A DNA stretch of 14,292 nucleotides from Enterobacteriaceae bacterium UBA3516 (GCA_002377245.1 DFPL01000050.1:1-14292), one strand, 5' to 3'; positions 1-7,433 are shown, counted from the stretch's first letter. Program-made: numbers and translations. Notes: generated by a model not told the origin, from the sequence alone.

Positions 1-281
1 AAGTCGCCCTCGCCGCGCATCCCTGCGCGTCGCGCCGGCCGTACGGATACGCTTCGTCGATTTTCAGCCGGACCCAGTCATCGCGATGAGTGTTTTATTC
101 TCATTGCGCAGTGTTATCGCTGCAAGACGTGATATTACTGGGGATTCCTCAGCCCTCAACCTTTGGGGAGAAGGGGAAAAACCATGCACGAACCGCAAAA
201 AACGGCTTTCAGAAGCTCAGATTCCTGGTAAGCAGCAAAGCTGATAGTCTGTTAGCCACTCTTTTTCAGGTACCCGCTCAC
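1..281. other. Unassigned left edge, no recognised gene
   Basis: No known protein is recognisable in any frame here. Bases 1-60 are very GC-rich and contain a small hairpin (arms CGCGCA at 14-19 and TGCGCG at 24-29). A minus-strand reading frame below base 98 gives a short peptide (DDWVRLKIDEAYPYG...) that runs off the window edge, but it has no start codon after its upstream stop, so I do not call it a gene. The stretch after base 90 is ordinary enterobacterial leader-like DNA ahead of the Lrp-type gene. Confidence 0.5.
184..231 (+). CDS. Possible 15-residue small ORF or leader peptide
   Basis: An ATG at 184 follows a strikingly purine-rich Shine-Dalgarno stretch (GGGGAGAAGGGG, 166-177). 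It reads MHEPQKTAFRSSDSW and then stops. The ribosome site is much stronger than that of the downstream Lrp-type gene, which suggests either a translated leader or the surviving start of a gene broken by rearrangement. I do not recognise the peptide. It has no run of regulatory codons of the kind seen in attenuators. It may be chance. Confidence 0.22.
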   Translation: MHEPQKTAFRSSDSW

Positions 282-761
282 ATGTACAACATCGACGACT
301 TTGATCTGAAAATCCTCACGCTGCTGCAAGGCAATGGCCGTTTGACCAACCAGGAACTGAGCGATTTGATTGGCCTTTCCGCCTCCCAGTGTTCGCGCCG
401 CCGTATTGCGCTGGAGCAGGCGCAGCTTATTCTTGGCTATCACGCCAGACTCGCGCCGGATGCGCTTGGGCTGGAGATGCTGGGGCTGATTGAAGTCCGC
501 CTGATTAATCACACCCAGGAATATGTGGAGAGCTTCCACAAACTGCTCAACGAAGTGGATGCGATTCTGGACGCCTGGAAAACCACCGGCGATGCCGATT
601 ATCTACTGCGGGTAGCCGTGCCGGATTTACCGGGCTTAAGCCATTTGATCAGCCATATCCTTGCGCAAAACAAAGGCGTGGCGCATTTAAAAACCTCAGT
701 GGTGCTAAACCGACTGAAAGAGAACGGTCAGCCGGTGCCTGACAGCAGCAATTTGCCCTAA
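282..761 (+). CDS. Lrp/AsnC-family transcriptional regulator
   Basis: This 159-residue protein has the standard two-part Lrp/AsnC layout. An N-terminal winged helix-turn-helix opens with the family's usual D-x-x-D-x-K-I-L (residues 5-12), with the recognition helix around SASQCSRRR (33-41). A C-terminal RAM/AsnC effector domain (about 64-145) contains the family motif TTGDADYLL (101-109). Such proteins form dimers to octamers and sense amino acids. I chose ATG 282 because the frame is open back to GTG 90 but the 64 extra residues look like translated non-coding DNA, and 159 is a typical family length. The Shine-Dalgarno is weak (AGG, 268-270). It is not Lrp or AsnC themselves but a paralog. 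Its position beside transporter and aminotransferase genes suggests a local regulator of amino acid or sulfur-compound use; the ligand is unknown. Confidence 0.9.
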   Translation: MYNIDDFDLKILTLLQGNGRLTNQELSDLIGLSASQCSRRRIALEQAQLILGYHARLAPDALGLEMLGLIEVRLINHTQEYVESFHKLLNEVDAILDAWKTTGDADYLLRVAVPDLPGLSHLISHILAQNKGVAHLKTSVVLNRLKENGQPVPDSSNLP

Positions 762-1013
762 TTTGGAGCAAGGCGCCTTGTTTTGGTGCAATCATTTAGG
801 CAGTAAATGCATTATGCGGGTGAAAACCACACGCATCACCCGAATATGGCTCTTATATTGCACACATCGTGCAAAAATCTCTTTTTTGCGATTTCAATGC
901 GTTAGCGTGTGCTACGTCGATTTTTCCGGCACTTGATGCAGGAGACATACGGGTTTGGTGCGATTTTTGCAGGATATTTCTTATCTTTAGCAAATGTTGA
1001 ATCGTACTTTCTT
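762..1013 (+). promoter_or_regulatory. Regulatory region upstream of the YitT-family gene
   Basis: This 252-base gap holds several structured elements: a perfect 12-base palindrome CAAGGCGCCTTG just after the Lrp-type stop codon; a TTTTGGTGCAA segment (781-791) matching half of an NtrC site; an inverted repeat CGGGTGA (817-823) / TCACCCG (836-842); and a sigma-54-like promoter (847-862) overlapped by the palindrome TTGCAC (858-863) / GTGCAA (869-874). None of the repeats is followed by a T-run, so they look like operators rather than terminators. The binding proteins are not known. Confidence 0.5.
847..862 (+). promoter_or_regulatory. Candidate sigma-54 (-24/-12) promoter
   Basis: The sequence reads TGGCTC, five bases, TTGCA. 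Compared with the consensus TGGCAC-N5-TTGC(A/T) it has a single mismatch, and the invariant GG (848-849) and GC (860-861) are separated by exactly ten bases. Transcription would start near 873, leaving a leader of about 140 bases before the YitT-family ATG. An NtrC-like half-site (GGTGC, 785-789) lies roughly 85 bases upstream, a plausible enhancer distance, but its left half is poor. Sigma-54 control would point to nitrogen limitation or another enhancer-binding activator. Confidence 0.5.
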
Positions 1014-1628
1014 ATGGATAACGTCCTGACCCCCAATAAACTTGCACATACCTGGCTGGAAGATGCGCTGGCGCTGTTGTTCGGCACGCTGATGATCTCT
1101 TTTGGCGTTATTCTGTTTCGCCAGGCGGGCGCGCTTACCGGCGGGACGGCAGGCATCGCTTTTCTGATTCATTACGCAACTCATCTGCCGTTCGGCGCAG
1201 CGTTCTTTTTGATTAACCTGCCGTTCTACTGGCTCTCAATTCGCCGGATGGGGGCGCAGTTCACCCTGAAAACCTTCTGTGCGGTGGCGCTGGTGTCACT
1301 GTTCTCCGATCTGCATGGCCGCTTTATCCATTTCGATCAGCTTAACCCGTACTACGCCACCCTGTTTGGCAACATTGTGGTCGGGATTGGTTTTGTGGTG
1401 CTGTTCCGTCATAAAGCAAGCCTCGGTGGCGTGAACATTCTGGCGCTCTATCTGCAGGATAAAAGCGGTATTCGTGCCGGTAAGTTCCAGATGGTCGTTG
1501 ATGCCTGCATCGTGACCGCCTCGCTGTTCTTCGTGAGCCTGCCGATGCTGGCGGCCTCCATCGTGGGTGCCGTGATCCTTAATTCCATTATTGCCATGAA
1601 CCACCGCCCAGGACGCTACGCGGTGTAA
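1014..1628 (+). CDS. YitT-family integral membrane protein
   Basis: This 204-residue hydrophobic protein has five or six predicted membrane segments (about 18-35, 45-57, 61-76, 86-98, 115-131 and 160-193). It has the internal-duplication signature of the YitT family: a glycine-rich ALTGGTAGIAF (40-50) and a related ASLGGVNIL (136-144) in the second half. The C-terminal DUF2179 domain found in many Firmicute YitT proteins is absent. The function of the family is not established; a transporter or membrane-carrier role is an inference. The frame is open back to GTG 909, but ATG 1014 gives the usual compact start (MDNVLTPNK). No clear Shine-Dalgarno precedes it. It lies 36 bases before the TyrB-like gene and is probably co-transcribed with it, which suggests an amino acid or oxo-acid substrate. 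Confidence 0.85.
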   Translation: MDNVLTPNKLAHTWLEDALALLFGTLMISFGVILFRQAGALTGGTAGIAFLIHYATHLPFGAAFFLINLPFYWLSIRRMGAQFTLKTFCAVALVSLFSDLHGRFIHFDQLNPYYATLFGNIVVGIGFVVLFRHKASLGGVNILALYLQDKSGIRAGKFQMVVDACIVTASLFFVSLPMLAASIVGAVILNSIIAMNHRPGRYAV

Positions 1629-1664
1629 TGGATTGACCTCTGACTGTTATTTCGGGAGTAGACT

Positions 1665-2858
1665 GTGTTCCAGAACGTTGACGCCTATGCGGGCGATCCT
1701 ATCCTGTCGTTGATGGAGACCTTCCATCAGGACACCCGTGCAACCAAAGTAAACCTCAGCATCGGTCTGTATTACGACGAACAGGCCATCATTCCTCGCC
1801 TTGAGGCAGTACAACAGGCCGAAACCCGCCTGCAAAACCAGCCGCAAAAAGCCAGCCTCTATCTGCCGATGGAAGGTTTTGCCCCTTATCGTAGCGCCGT
1901 TCAGCAGCTGTTATTTGGTGAGAACCATCCGGCGCTGAATGCCGGGCGCATCGCCACTATCCAGACGCTCGGCGGTTCCGGCGCGCTGAAAGTGGGGGCG
2001 GATTTCCTGAAACGTTACTTCCCGGATTCTGAGGTGTGGGTGAGCGACCCGACCTGGGAAAACCACATCGCCATTTTCGCGGGCGCCGGATTCAACGTTC
2101 ACACTTACCCGTACTTCGATGAAGCGACCCGTGGGGTGAACTTCGACGCCATGCTGAGCAGCCTGAAACAGTTACCGGCACGCAGCATCGTGCTCCTGCA
2201 TCCGTGCTGCCATAACCCAACGGGTGCAGACCTGACCCATGCCCAATGGGATGAAGTCATCGAAGTGCTGATTTCTCGTGATCTGATCCCGTTCCTCGAC
2301 ATTGCCTATCAGGGCTTTGGCGCGGGCATTGAAGACGATGCGTACGCCATTCGCGCCATCGCCAGCACTGGCTTACCGGCACTGGTCAGCAACTCCTTCT
2401 CCAAAATATTCTCCCTGTATGGCGAACGCGTGGGCGGATTGTCCATCGTCTGTGAAGATGCAGAAGCCGCCGGACGCGTGCTGGGCCAGTTGAAAGCAAC
2501 GGTGCGCCGTAATTACTCCAGCCCACCGAACTTTGGTGCCCAGGTGGTTTCGCTGGTGCTCAACGATCCTGAGCTGAACGCGTTGTGGCGCGCTGAAGTG
2601 GAAGCCATGCGCACCCGCATCAGTGAAATGCGTCAGGCGCTGGTCAACGTGCTGAAAGCGGCCCTGCCGGAGCACGATTTTAATTACCTGCTGACCCAGC
2701 GCGGCATGTTCAGCTATACCGGCTTTAGCCCGGCACAGGTGGAGGCCCTGCGTGAAGCGTACGGCGTTTACCTTATTGCCAGTGGCCGTGTCTGTGTGGC
2801 GGGGTTAAACCACGGCAACATCGACCGCGTGGCCAGCGCGTTTGCTGCCGTGCAGTAA
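1665..2858 (+). CDS. TyrB-like aromatic amino acid aminotransferase (PLP, subgroup I-alpha)
   Basis: This is a 397-residue enzyme, the same length as E. coli TyrB and aligning with it end to end, including the opening MFQ-VDAYAGDPIL. The fold-type I active site is intact: W131, N183 (in HNPTG), D212, Y215, PLP-binding K247 (SNSFSK), R255, and the substrate-carboxylate arginine R375. The RRNY segment at 281-284 carries the arginine that lets this subgroup take dicarboxylic as well as aromatic substrates. The start is GTG 1665 with a GGGAG ribosome site (1654-1658). True tyrB sits elsewhere in enterics, beside alr, so this is probably a paralog. Known reactions are transamination of Tyr, Phe, Asp and Leu. 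A tyrosine aminotransferase of this type has been reported to convert methylthio-oxobutyrate to methionine in Klebsiella, which would fit the sulfur genes next door. Confidence 0.92.
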   Translation: MFQNVDAYAGDPILSLMETFHQDTRATKVNLSIGLYYDEQAIIPRLEAVQQAETRLQNQPQKASLYLPMEGFAPYRSAVQQLLFGENHPALNAGRIATIQTLGGSGALKVGADFLKRYFPDSEVWVSDPTWENHIAIFAGAGFNVHTYPYFDEATRGVNFDAMLSSLKQLPARSIVLLHPCCHNPTGADLTHAQWDEVIEVLISRDLIPFLDIAYQGFGAGIEDDAYAIRAIASTGLPALVSNSFSKIFSLYGERVGGLSIVCEDAEAAGRVLGQLKATVRRNYSSPPNFGAQVVSLVLNDPELNALWRAEVEAMRTRISEMRQALVNVLKAALPEHDFNYLLTQRGMFSYTGFSPAQVEALREAYGVYLIASGRVCVAGLNHGNIDRVASAFAAVQ

Positions 2859-2866
2859 TGTACTTC

Positions 2867-2906
2867 CCGCCTGTTCTCAGCGTTAACGCGTAACGAAAAC
2901 AGGCGG
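2867..2906. terminator. Inverted repeat at the convergent gene ends
   Basis: Nine-base perfect arms CCGCCTGTT (2867-2875) and AACAGGCGG (2898-2906) flank a 22-base loop that itself contains the palindrome GCGTTAACGC. It spans the 24-base gap between the converging TyrB-like and BisC-type genes and extends into the last codons of the latter. Neither side has a T-tract, so it is at best a weak or Rho-assisted bidirectional terminator, or a barrier to antisense transcription. Confidence 0.35.
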
Positions 2907-5201
2907 TTGCCACGCCGTCACCTCCGGCGGCGTGCCGACAAACTTCTCTATTTCAACCTGACAGCTCTGCGCCGAACTGCCCTGCCCCAGGCGCGAACTG
3001 CCGCGATCTTCCGTTAACACATTGGGATTACCGTGCTTATCGAGCGGCTGCGCATCCTGCCCGTTGATGGGGTCATACCAGGCGCCGGTGGACATCTGCA
3101 CCACGCCGGATCGAATCGACTCACTGAGTTTGGCCCCAGCCAGTAGTGCGCCGCGCGCGTTAAAAATCTTCACTACATCGCCGTCATGAATCCCCCGTGA
3201 CGCAGCATCCTGCGGGTGGATCCATACCGGTTCGCGGCCCGCCACTTTGGTCTTGCGGCTGACGCTACCGTGATCGTACTGACTGTGCAGGCGGCTGCGC
3301 GGCTGGCTCGACAGCAGATGCAACGGCCATTTATCGGCCTGCGACTGCTGATACTCGGCCTCCGGCTCGTGCCAGTACGGGTAGCCAGGGCACTCTTCAT
3401 AGCCAAACCCGGCAATCGTCTGCGAAAAGAGCTCGATTTTGCCGGAAGGTGTGGTCAGCGGATGGGTATGCGGGCCGTCGCGAAACGCTTTCAACAGAAT
3501 ATGCGGGGCTTCAGGACGCGCATACTCCAGCATGCCTTCCTGCCAGAAATCATCAAACTCTGGCAGCGAAATGCCTTCATCGGCGGCACGGGGGCGGGAT
3601 TCATCGTACATCACCCGCAGCCATTCATGGGGCGTACGCCCTTCACTGAACGCTTCCCCAAAGCCCAGGCGTGATGCCAGCGCGCTGAAAATGGCGTAGT
3701 CATCCTGCGCCTCGGCAAAAGCGGGAATGTGCTGCCGCATGGCAATCATAAAGCCGTCATTGCTGGCGCTGCCGATATCCTCCCGTTCCAGGGAGGTGGT
3801 GGCGGGCAGCACAATGTCGGCAAATTTGGCCTGCGCTGTCCAGTACTGCTCATGCACCACGACCGCCTCCGGGCGACGCCAGGCGCGAATTAATTTATTG
3901 AGATCCTGATGGTGATGAAAGACATTCCCGCCAGCCCAGTAGACAAAGCGGATATCCGGGTAGCGGAGGGTTTGACCGTCAAATTCATACGGCTCACCGG
4001 GCGATAACAGCATGTCGGCAATACGGGCGACCGGGATTTTGTCGGTCACCGGGTTGCGCCCCTGTGGCAGGCGCGGCCCGGAGAACACACGGCGGTGGGC
4101 ACCCGCCAGGTTGGTGGAGGCATAGCCAAAACCCAGACCGCCACCGGGGGTGCCAATCTGCCCGAGCAGTGCGGTGGTCGCAACCGTCGCCCAGAAGGTC
4201 TGCTCCCCCTGACGGGCGCGTTGTACTGACCAGGCGATGTTGACCATGGTACGGTGCTTCGCCATATCCCGGGCGAGCTGGCGTATGCATTCGGCGGACA
4301 GGCCGGTACGTAACGCCGCCCACTCCGGGCTTTTCGTCACTCCGTCGCCTTTGCCAAACAGATAATCACGAAATGGCGCAAAGCCCACCGTGTGGCTGTC
4401 GACAAAAGTGCGGTCATACAACGCTTCGGCGATCAGCACATGGCATACCGCCAGCAGCAGCGCGGTGTCGCTACCCGGTTTGATCGCCAGCCAGTCGGCA
4501 TCCGGGACGCCCGCGAGATCGTTTTGTACCGGGCTGATATTGATAAAGCGCGTGCCGTTCGCGCGCAGTGTCGTCAACCAGTGTTGCAGCGCATGATCGT
4601 TCGCCCCGCCGCCGTTGACCTGCGCATTACGCAGCGGTAATCCGCCGATGGCGACAAACAGCTCGCAGTTGTCCGCCAGCACCGGCCACGGGGTATGCTG
4701 GCGCTGAAGCGTGTCTAAATCGCCGAGGATATGCGGCAATATGCGCTCACCCGCAGCGATACTGTAGGTATTGGTACTGCCGGTATAGCCGCCAAAAAAG
4801 TTTAGAAAACGATGCAACTGCCCCTGCGCATGATGAAACCGCCCGGCACTGGACCAGCCGTAAGAGCCGCCGTAAATCGCCGTGTTGCCCTGCTCGCGTT
4901 TAACACGCAGCAGTTCGTTTGCCACAAGCTCCAGTGCCTCTTCCCAACTGACTTCAACAAAGGGTTCGCGACCGCGTCCTTCCCGCGAGGCCGCGCCGTG
5001 CTTCAGAAACCCTTCACGCACCGCCGGGCGGCGCACGCGTGACGCTCCCTGCACCGCATCCGGCAGAGATTCGCCAATCCGTGACGGGTTGCTATCCCAC
5101 TCAACCGGGCGCACACCCGTGAGTTTGCCCTGCCGAGTTTCAACCTGGTAAGTGCCCCAGTGCATCACCGCCAGGTTGTGTCTGGATTGCTTGTTGTTCA
5201 T
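2883..5201 (-). CDS. BisC-type Mo-bisMGD S-/N-oxide reductase
   Basis: This 772-residue molybdopterin oxidoreductase of the DMSO reductase family is colinear with E. coli BisC (biotin sulfoxide reductase, also active on free methionine-S-sulfoxide). It has no twin-arginine signal and no N-terminal iron-sulfur cysteine motif, so it should be cytoplasmic. The Mo site is the segment GSYGWSSAGRFHH (112-124), with S118 the likely Mo ligand and Y114 the conserved tyrosine. Other family blocks include LLGQIGTPGGG (about 345), ADIVLPATTSLER (about 463), and the C-terminal dinucleotide-binding half from about 640. ATG 5201 has GGAG seven bases upstream and overlaps the stop of a short upstream ORF as ATGA, so translation is probably coupled. 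It is the last gene of the five-gene operon. Likely substrates are methionine sulfoxide or another thioether sulfoxide; biotin sulfoxide or an N-oxide are alternatives. Confidence 0.88.
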   Translation of the reverse strand: MNNKQSRHNLAVMHWGTYQVETRQGKLTGVRPVEWDSNPSRIGESLPDAVQGASRVRRPAVREGFLKHGAASREGRGREPFVEVSWEEALELVANELLRVKREQGNTAIYGGSYGWSSAGRFHHAQGQLHRFLNFFGGYTGSTNTYSIAAGERILPHILGDLDTLQRQHTPWPVLADNCELFVAIGGLPLRNAQVNGGGANDHALQHWLTTLRANGTRFINISPVQNDLAGVPDADWLAIKPGSDTALLLAVCHVLIAEALYDRTFVDSHTVGFAPFRDYLFGKGDGVTKSPEWAALRTGLSAECIRQLARDMAKHRTMVNIAWSVQRARQGEQTFWATVATTALLGQIGTPGGGLGFGYASTNLAGAHRRVFSGPRLPQGRNPVTDKIPVARIADMLLSPGEPYEFDGQTLRYPDIRFVYWAGGNVFHHHQDLNKLIRAWRRPEAVVVHEQYWTAQAKFADIVLPATTSLEREDIGSASNDGFMIAMRQHIPAFAEAQDDYAIFSALASRLGFGEAFSEGRTPHEWLRVMYDESRPRAADEGISLPEFDDFWQEGMLEYARPEAPHILLKAFRDGPHTHPLTTPSGKIELFSQTIAGFGYEECPGYPYWHEPEAEYQQSQADKWPLHLLSSQPRSRLHSQYDHGSVSRKTKVAGREPVWIHPQDAASRGIHDGDVVKIFNARGALLAGAKLSESIRSGVVQMSTGAWYDPINGQDAQPLDKHGNPNVLTEDRGSSRLGQGSSAQSCQVEIEKFVGTPPEVTAWQPPVFVTR

Positions 5202-5254
5202 GGCGTTCTCCGGGTGACCACGGCGGTCTGGCCGCTGAAATCCAGACTGTTCAT
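5198..5254 (-). pseudogene. 18-codon ORF, likely remnant of an SDR N-terminus
   Basis: In the 56-base gap between luxS and the BisC-type gene, an ATG at 5254 follows an AGGG ribosome site and reads MNSLDFSGQTAVVTRRTP before stopping at 5198-5200. The first 14 residues are what one expects of a short-chain dehydrogenase/reductase (F-x-G-x-T-A-V-V-T, the first beta strand). The next residues should be the glycine-rich TGxxxGIG loop but are RRTP and stop. The stop overlaps the BisC-type start (ATGA). The simplest reading is that an SDR gene lost everything after codon 14 by deletion, leaving a short ORF that may still couple translation. An 18-residue leader arising by chance is the alternative. 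Confidence 0.5.
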
Positions 5255-5257
5255 CGT

Positions 5258-5713
5258 TTACGCCCTGAACGGGTCGTCGCTGACCCCGGCGTTCAGTACC
5301 AACTTCGCGTACTCCTGGGCGGAGAAGAGCGAGTGGTCGCGATAGTTACCGCAGGCCAGTTCAGTGACTGCCGGAACGTCAGTGGCCGTGACCACGCGCT
5401 GCAACACGCGGGTGAGCGCCGCGGCGATGTTTTTCGGGTCGTGCTCATCCCACAGGATCAGGTAAAACCCGGTACGGCATCCCATCGGTGAAATGTCGAT
5501 AACCCCGTCCAGTTCTTCTCGCAGACCGAAGGCCAGCAGATGCTCAAGGGTGTGCAGCGCCGCGGTCGGAATCGCATCCACATTGGGTTGCAGGAAACGT
5601 AAGTCGAATTTCTGCACCACGCTGCCCAGTTTGTGGCGTTCATAGCCCGCAACGCGGACATACGGGGCTTTCACTTTGGTATGGTCGAGGGTAAAGCTCT
5701 CTACAACAGGCAT
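5258..5713 (-). CDS. LuxS-family S-ribosylhomocysteine lyase (second, Gram-positive-like type)
   Basis: This 151-residue LuxS homolog should cleave S-ribosylhomocysteine, or a similar S-ribosyl thioether, to homocysteine and DPD, the AI-2 precursor. All catalytic features are present: metal ligands H54 and H58 in HTLEH with general base E57, the ISPMGCRTGFY block with catalytic C79, the third metal ligand C121 in ACGNY, and R39 in FDLRF. ATG 5713 is preceded by AGGAG; the longer TTG start at 5731 would overlap that ribosome site. It is shorter than E. coli LuxS (171 residues) and resembles Bacillus LuxS in its opening (ESF-LDH---APYVR) and its ALHTLEHLLAF core. The canonical enteric luxS lies beside gshA, so this is probably an additional, horizontally acquired copy. 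Its place between methionine-type transporter genes and a sulfoxide reductase suggests catabolic use rather than signalling. Confidence 0.92.
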   Translation of the reverse strand: MPVVESFTLDHTKVKAPYVRVAGYERHKLGSVVQKFDLRFLQPNVDAIPTAALHTLEHLLAFGLREELDGVIDISPMGCRTGFYLILWDEHDPKNIAAALTRVLQRVVTATDVPAVTELACGNYRDHSLFSAQEYAKLVLNAGVSDDPFRA

Positions 5714-5746
5714 TTTTTCACTCCTAAACAAAACGTAAAAACAGGC

Positions 5747-6415
5747 TCACTCGCGGCGAAGACGGCGAGCAAAGCGGGTTCCGAGGGTCTGAATAAGCTG
5801 GACGATGACAATCAGCACCAGTGCGGTGATAAGCGTGGCGAAGGCATCGAAACGCTGATAACCATAGGTAATGGCCAGGTCGCCGATACCCCCTCCCCCC
5901 ACAGTGCCGGCCATGGCGGTTGCGCCCAGCAGGCCGATGGTGGCGGTGGTCAGGGCCAGAATCAGGGAGGATGCGGCCTCCGGCAGCATAAAGTGCCAGA
6001 TGGTCTGCAAGGTGGTGGCCCCCATGGCATCGGCGGCTTCTAAAATGCCCTCGTCCACTTCCAGCAGCGAGCTTTCCACCAGCCGCGAGATATAGGGCGC
6101 AATAAAGACAATCAGCGGCACGATAGCCCCAACGGTGCCGATGGTGGTGCCCACCAGCAGCCGGGTGAAGGGCAAAATGGTGATCAGCAAAATGATAAAG
6201 GGCAGCGACCGGACAACGTTTATCGTCGGGTTAAGCGCCTGATGGACAAACCGGTTCGGTAAAATCCCACCGGGGCGGCACACCACCAGAACGATACCCA
6301 GCGGAATGCCGAGCAGAGAGCCAAAGGCCAGCGAGACACACACCATCACCAGCGTGTCGTGCAGCGCGAGCAGGAACTGATCCCCGGTGACGGCGGTGTC
6401 AATTAACTCAAACAT
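5747..6415 (-). CDS. MetI-like ABC transporter permease
   Basis: This is a 222-residue inner-membrane permease (E. coli MetI is 217) with five likely membrane segments. The permease EAA loop, EAADAMGATTLQTIWHFMLPEA at 126-147, docks with the ATPase. The segments TINVVRSLPFIILL (64-77) and AMAGTVGGGGIGDLA (about 165-180) are typical of the methionine-uptake (MetI) group. Its ATG overlaps the end of the MetN-like gene by eight bases, with AGGAG upstream, so the two are translationally coupled. Together they form the membrane part of an importer for methionine or a related organosulfur compound. It is probably a paralog of the housekeeping metNIQ, which in enterics lies elsewhere. Confidence 0.9.
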   Translation of the reverse strand: MFELIDTAVTGDQFLLALHDTLVMVCVSLAFGSLLGIPLGIVLVVCRPGGILPNRFVHQALNPTINVVRSLPFIILLITILPFTRLLVGTTIGTVGAIVPLIVFIAPYISRLVESSLLEVDEGILEAADAMGATTLQTIWHFMLPEAASSLILALTTATIGLLGATAMAGTVGGGGIGDLAITYGYQRFDAFATLITALVLIVIVQLIQTLGTRFARRLRRE

Positions 6416-7433
6416 GGGTGATTTTCACTCCTGCATCACGTAGGTAATCAATAGCGCGACCGGTATCGGTTGGGTTGCCGGTCATCTGCACAATCATGAA
6501 ACCGAGGATCCGCTCCTGCACCTCGGACATGGAGGCAAAGAGGATATTCACCTCAATGTCGAAGTCTTTGATGATGCGATTAATAATCGGCTGCTGCGCG
6601 GTGATGCCGACAAATTCCAGCCGCAGCGCCTGGGCCTCACCGTCGCGTTTCAGCACTTCTTCAACCCGTGTGGGCAGGGAGTCGTGAATCACGGAATGCA
6701 CGAAGTTCGCCGTCACCGGATGCTGCGGCTCCGCGAACAGTTTGAACACCTCACCCTGCTCGACGATGGTGCCATTTTGCATCACCGCCACTTTGTTGCA
6801 GATACGCTGAATGACCGACATCTCGTGGGTGATCAACACAATGGTGATGCCATAACGACGGTTGATCTCCTGCAAAAGTTGCAGGATCTGCACGGTGGTG
6901 TGCGGATCTAACGCCGAGGTCGCTTCGTCACACAGCAGCACCGACGGGTTGGTCGCCAGCGCACGGGCAATCCCTACGCGCTGCTTCTGCCCGCCCGACA
7001 GTTCATTGGGATAGCTGTTCACTTTGTCGCTCAAACTGACGAAAGCCAGCAGCTCCGTCACGCGCGCCTGAATAAAGGCTTTGTCCCGGCCCTGTAAGAT
7101 GAGGGGAATGGCAACATTGTGAAAAACGGTTTTCGAGTTCAGTAAATTAAAATTCTGGAAAATCATGCCAATTTCTTTCTTGACGGCATGCAGGCGCTTT
7201 CCATTTATACCCTGTAAGGACTCACCATTAACCACCACCTCTCCCTGGCCCGGCGATTCGAGACGATTGATTAAACGTAGCAGCGTACTTTTACCCGCAC
7301 CGCTGTAACCAATAATCCCGAAAATATCGCCTTTGCCAATACTAAGGTTAATGTTATTAAGCGCCAGAACAGGATTACCGTTACGCGAAAATGTTTTACT
7401 GACCTGGCGAAATTCAATCATGGTAGTGCTCAT
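6408..7433 (-). CDS. MetN-like ABC transporter ATPase with NIL domain
   Basis: This 341-residue ATPase (E. coli MetN is 343) has Walker A GYSGAGKST (42-50), the Q-loop glutamine at 93, the ABC signature LSGGQ (145-149), Walker B VLLCDE (165-170) and the switch histidine at 203. The C-terminal stretch from about 265 is the ACT-like NIL domain (EFVGITAQQPIINRIIKD region). In MetN this domain binds methionine on the cytoplasmic side and inhibits transport, so substrate feedback is likely here too. The start codon overlaps the MetQ-like stop as ATGA. M5 is an alternative start that would match the usual MetN opening. The DNA is more AT-rich toward its 5' end, like the adjoining MetQ-like gene. 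Confidence 0.92.
   Translation of the reverse strand: MSTTMIEFRQVSKTFSRNGNPVLALNNINLSIGKGDIFGIIGYSGAGKSTLLRLINRLESPGQGEVVVNGESLQGINGKRLHAVKKEIGMIFQNFNLLNSKTVFHNVAIPLILQGRDKAFIQARVTELLAFVSLSDKVNSYPNELSGGQKQRVGIARALATNPSVLLCDEATSALDPHTTVQILQLLQEINRRYGITIVLITHEMSVIQRICNKVAVMQNGTIVEQGEVFKLFAEPQHPVTANFVHSVIHDSLPTRVEEVLKRDGEAQALRLEFVGITAQQPIINRIIKDFDIEVNILFASMSEVQERILGFMIVQMTGNPTDTGRAIDYLRDAGVKITHV

Noticed and set aside
1..98. Minus-strand peptide at the left edge as a partial gene
   Set aside because: A stop lies just upstream and no start codon follows it in the window; the GC-rich stretch alone does not support a gene.
90..281. N-terminal extension of the Lrp-type gene to GTG 90
   Set aside because: The added 64 residues look like translated leader DNA, and ATG 282 gives the normal family length and opening.
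817..842. Terminator for the Lrp-type gene
   Set aside because: The CGGGTGA/TCACCCG repeat has no following T-run and lies right before the sigma-54 element, so an operator is likelier.
909..1013. Extension of the YitT gene to GTG 909 or ATG 936
   Set aside because: It would place the start inside the predicted leader, with no ribosome site at either codon; ATG 1014 gives the usual compact start.
3216..3674. 152-residue plus-strand ORF opposite the bisC-type gene
   Set aside because: Lies wholly antisense to a well-supported enzyme gene and encodes no recognisable protein; a shadow frame.
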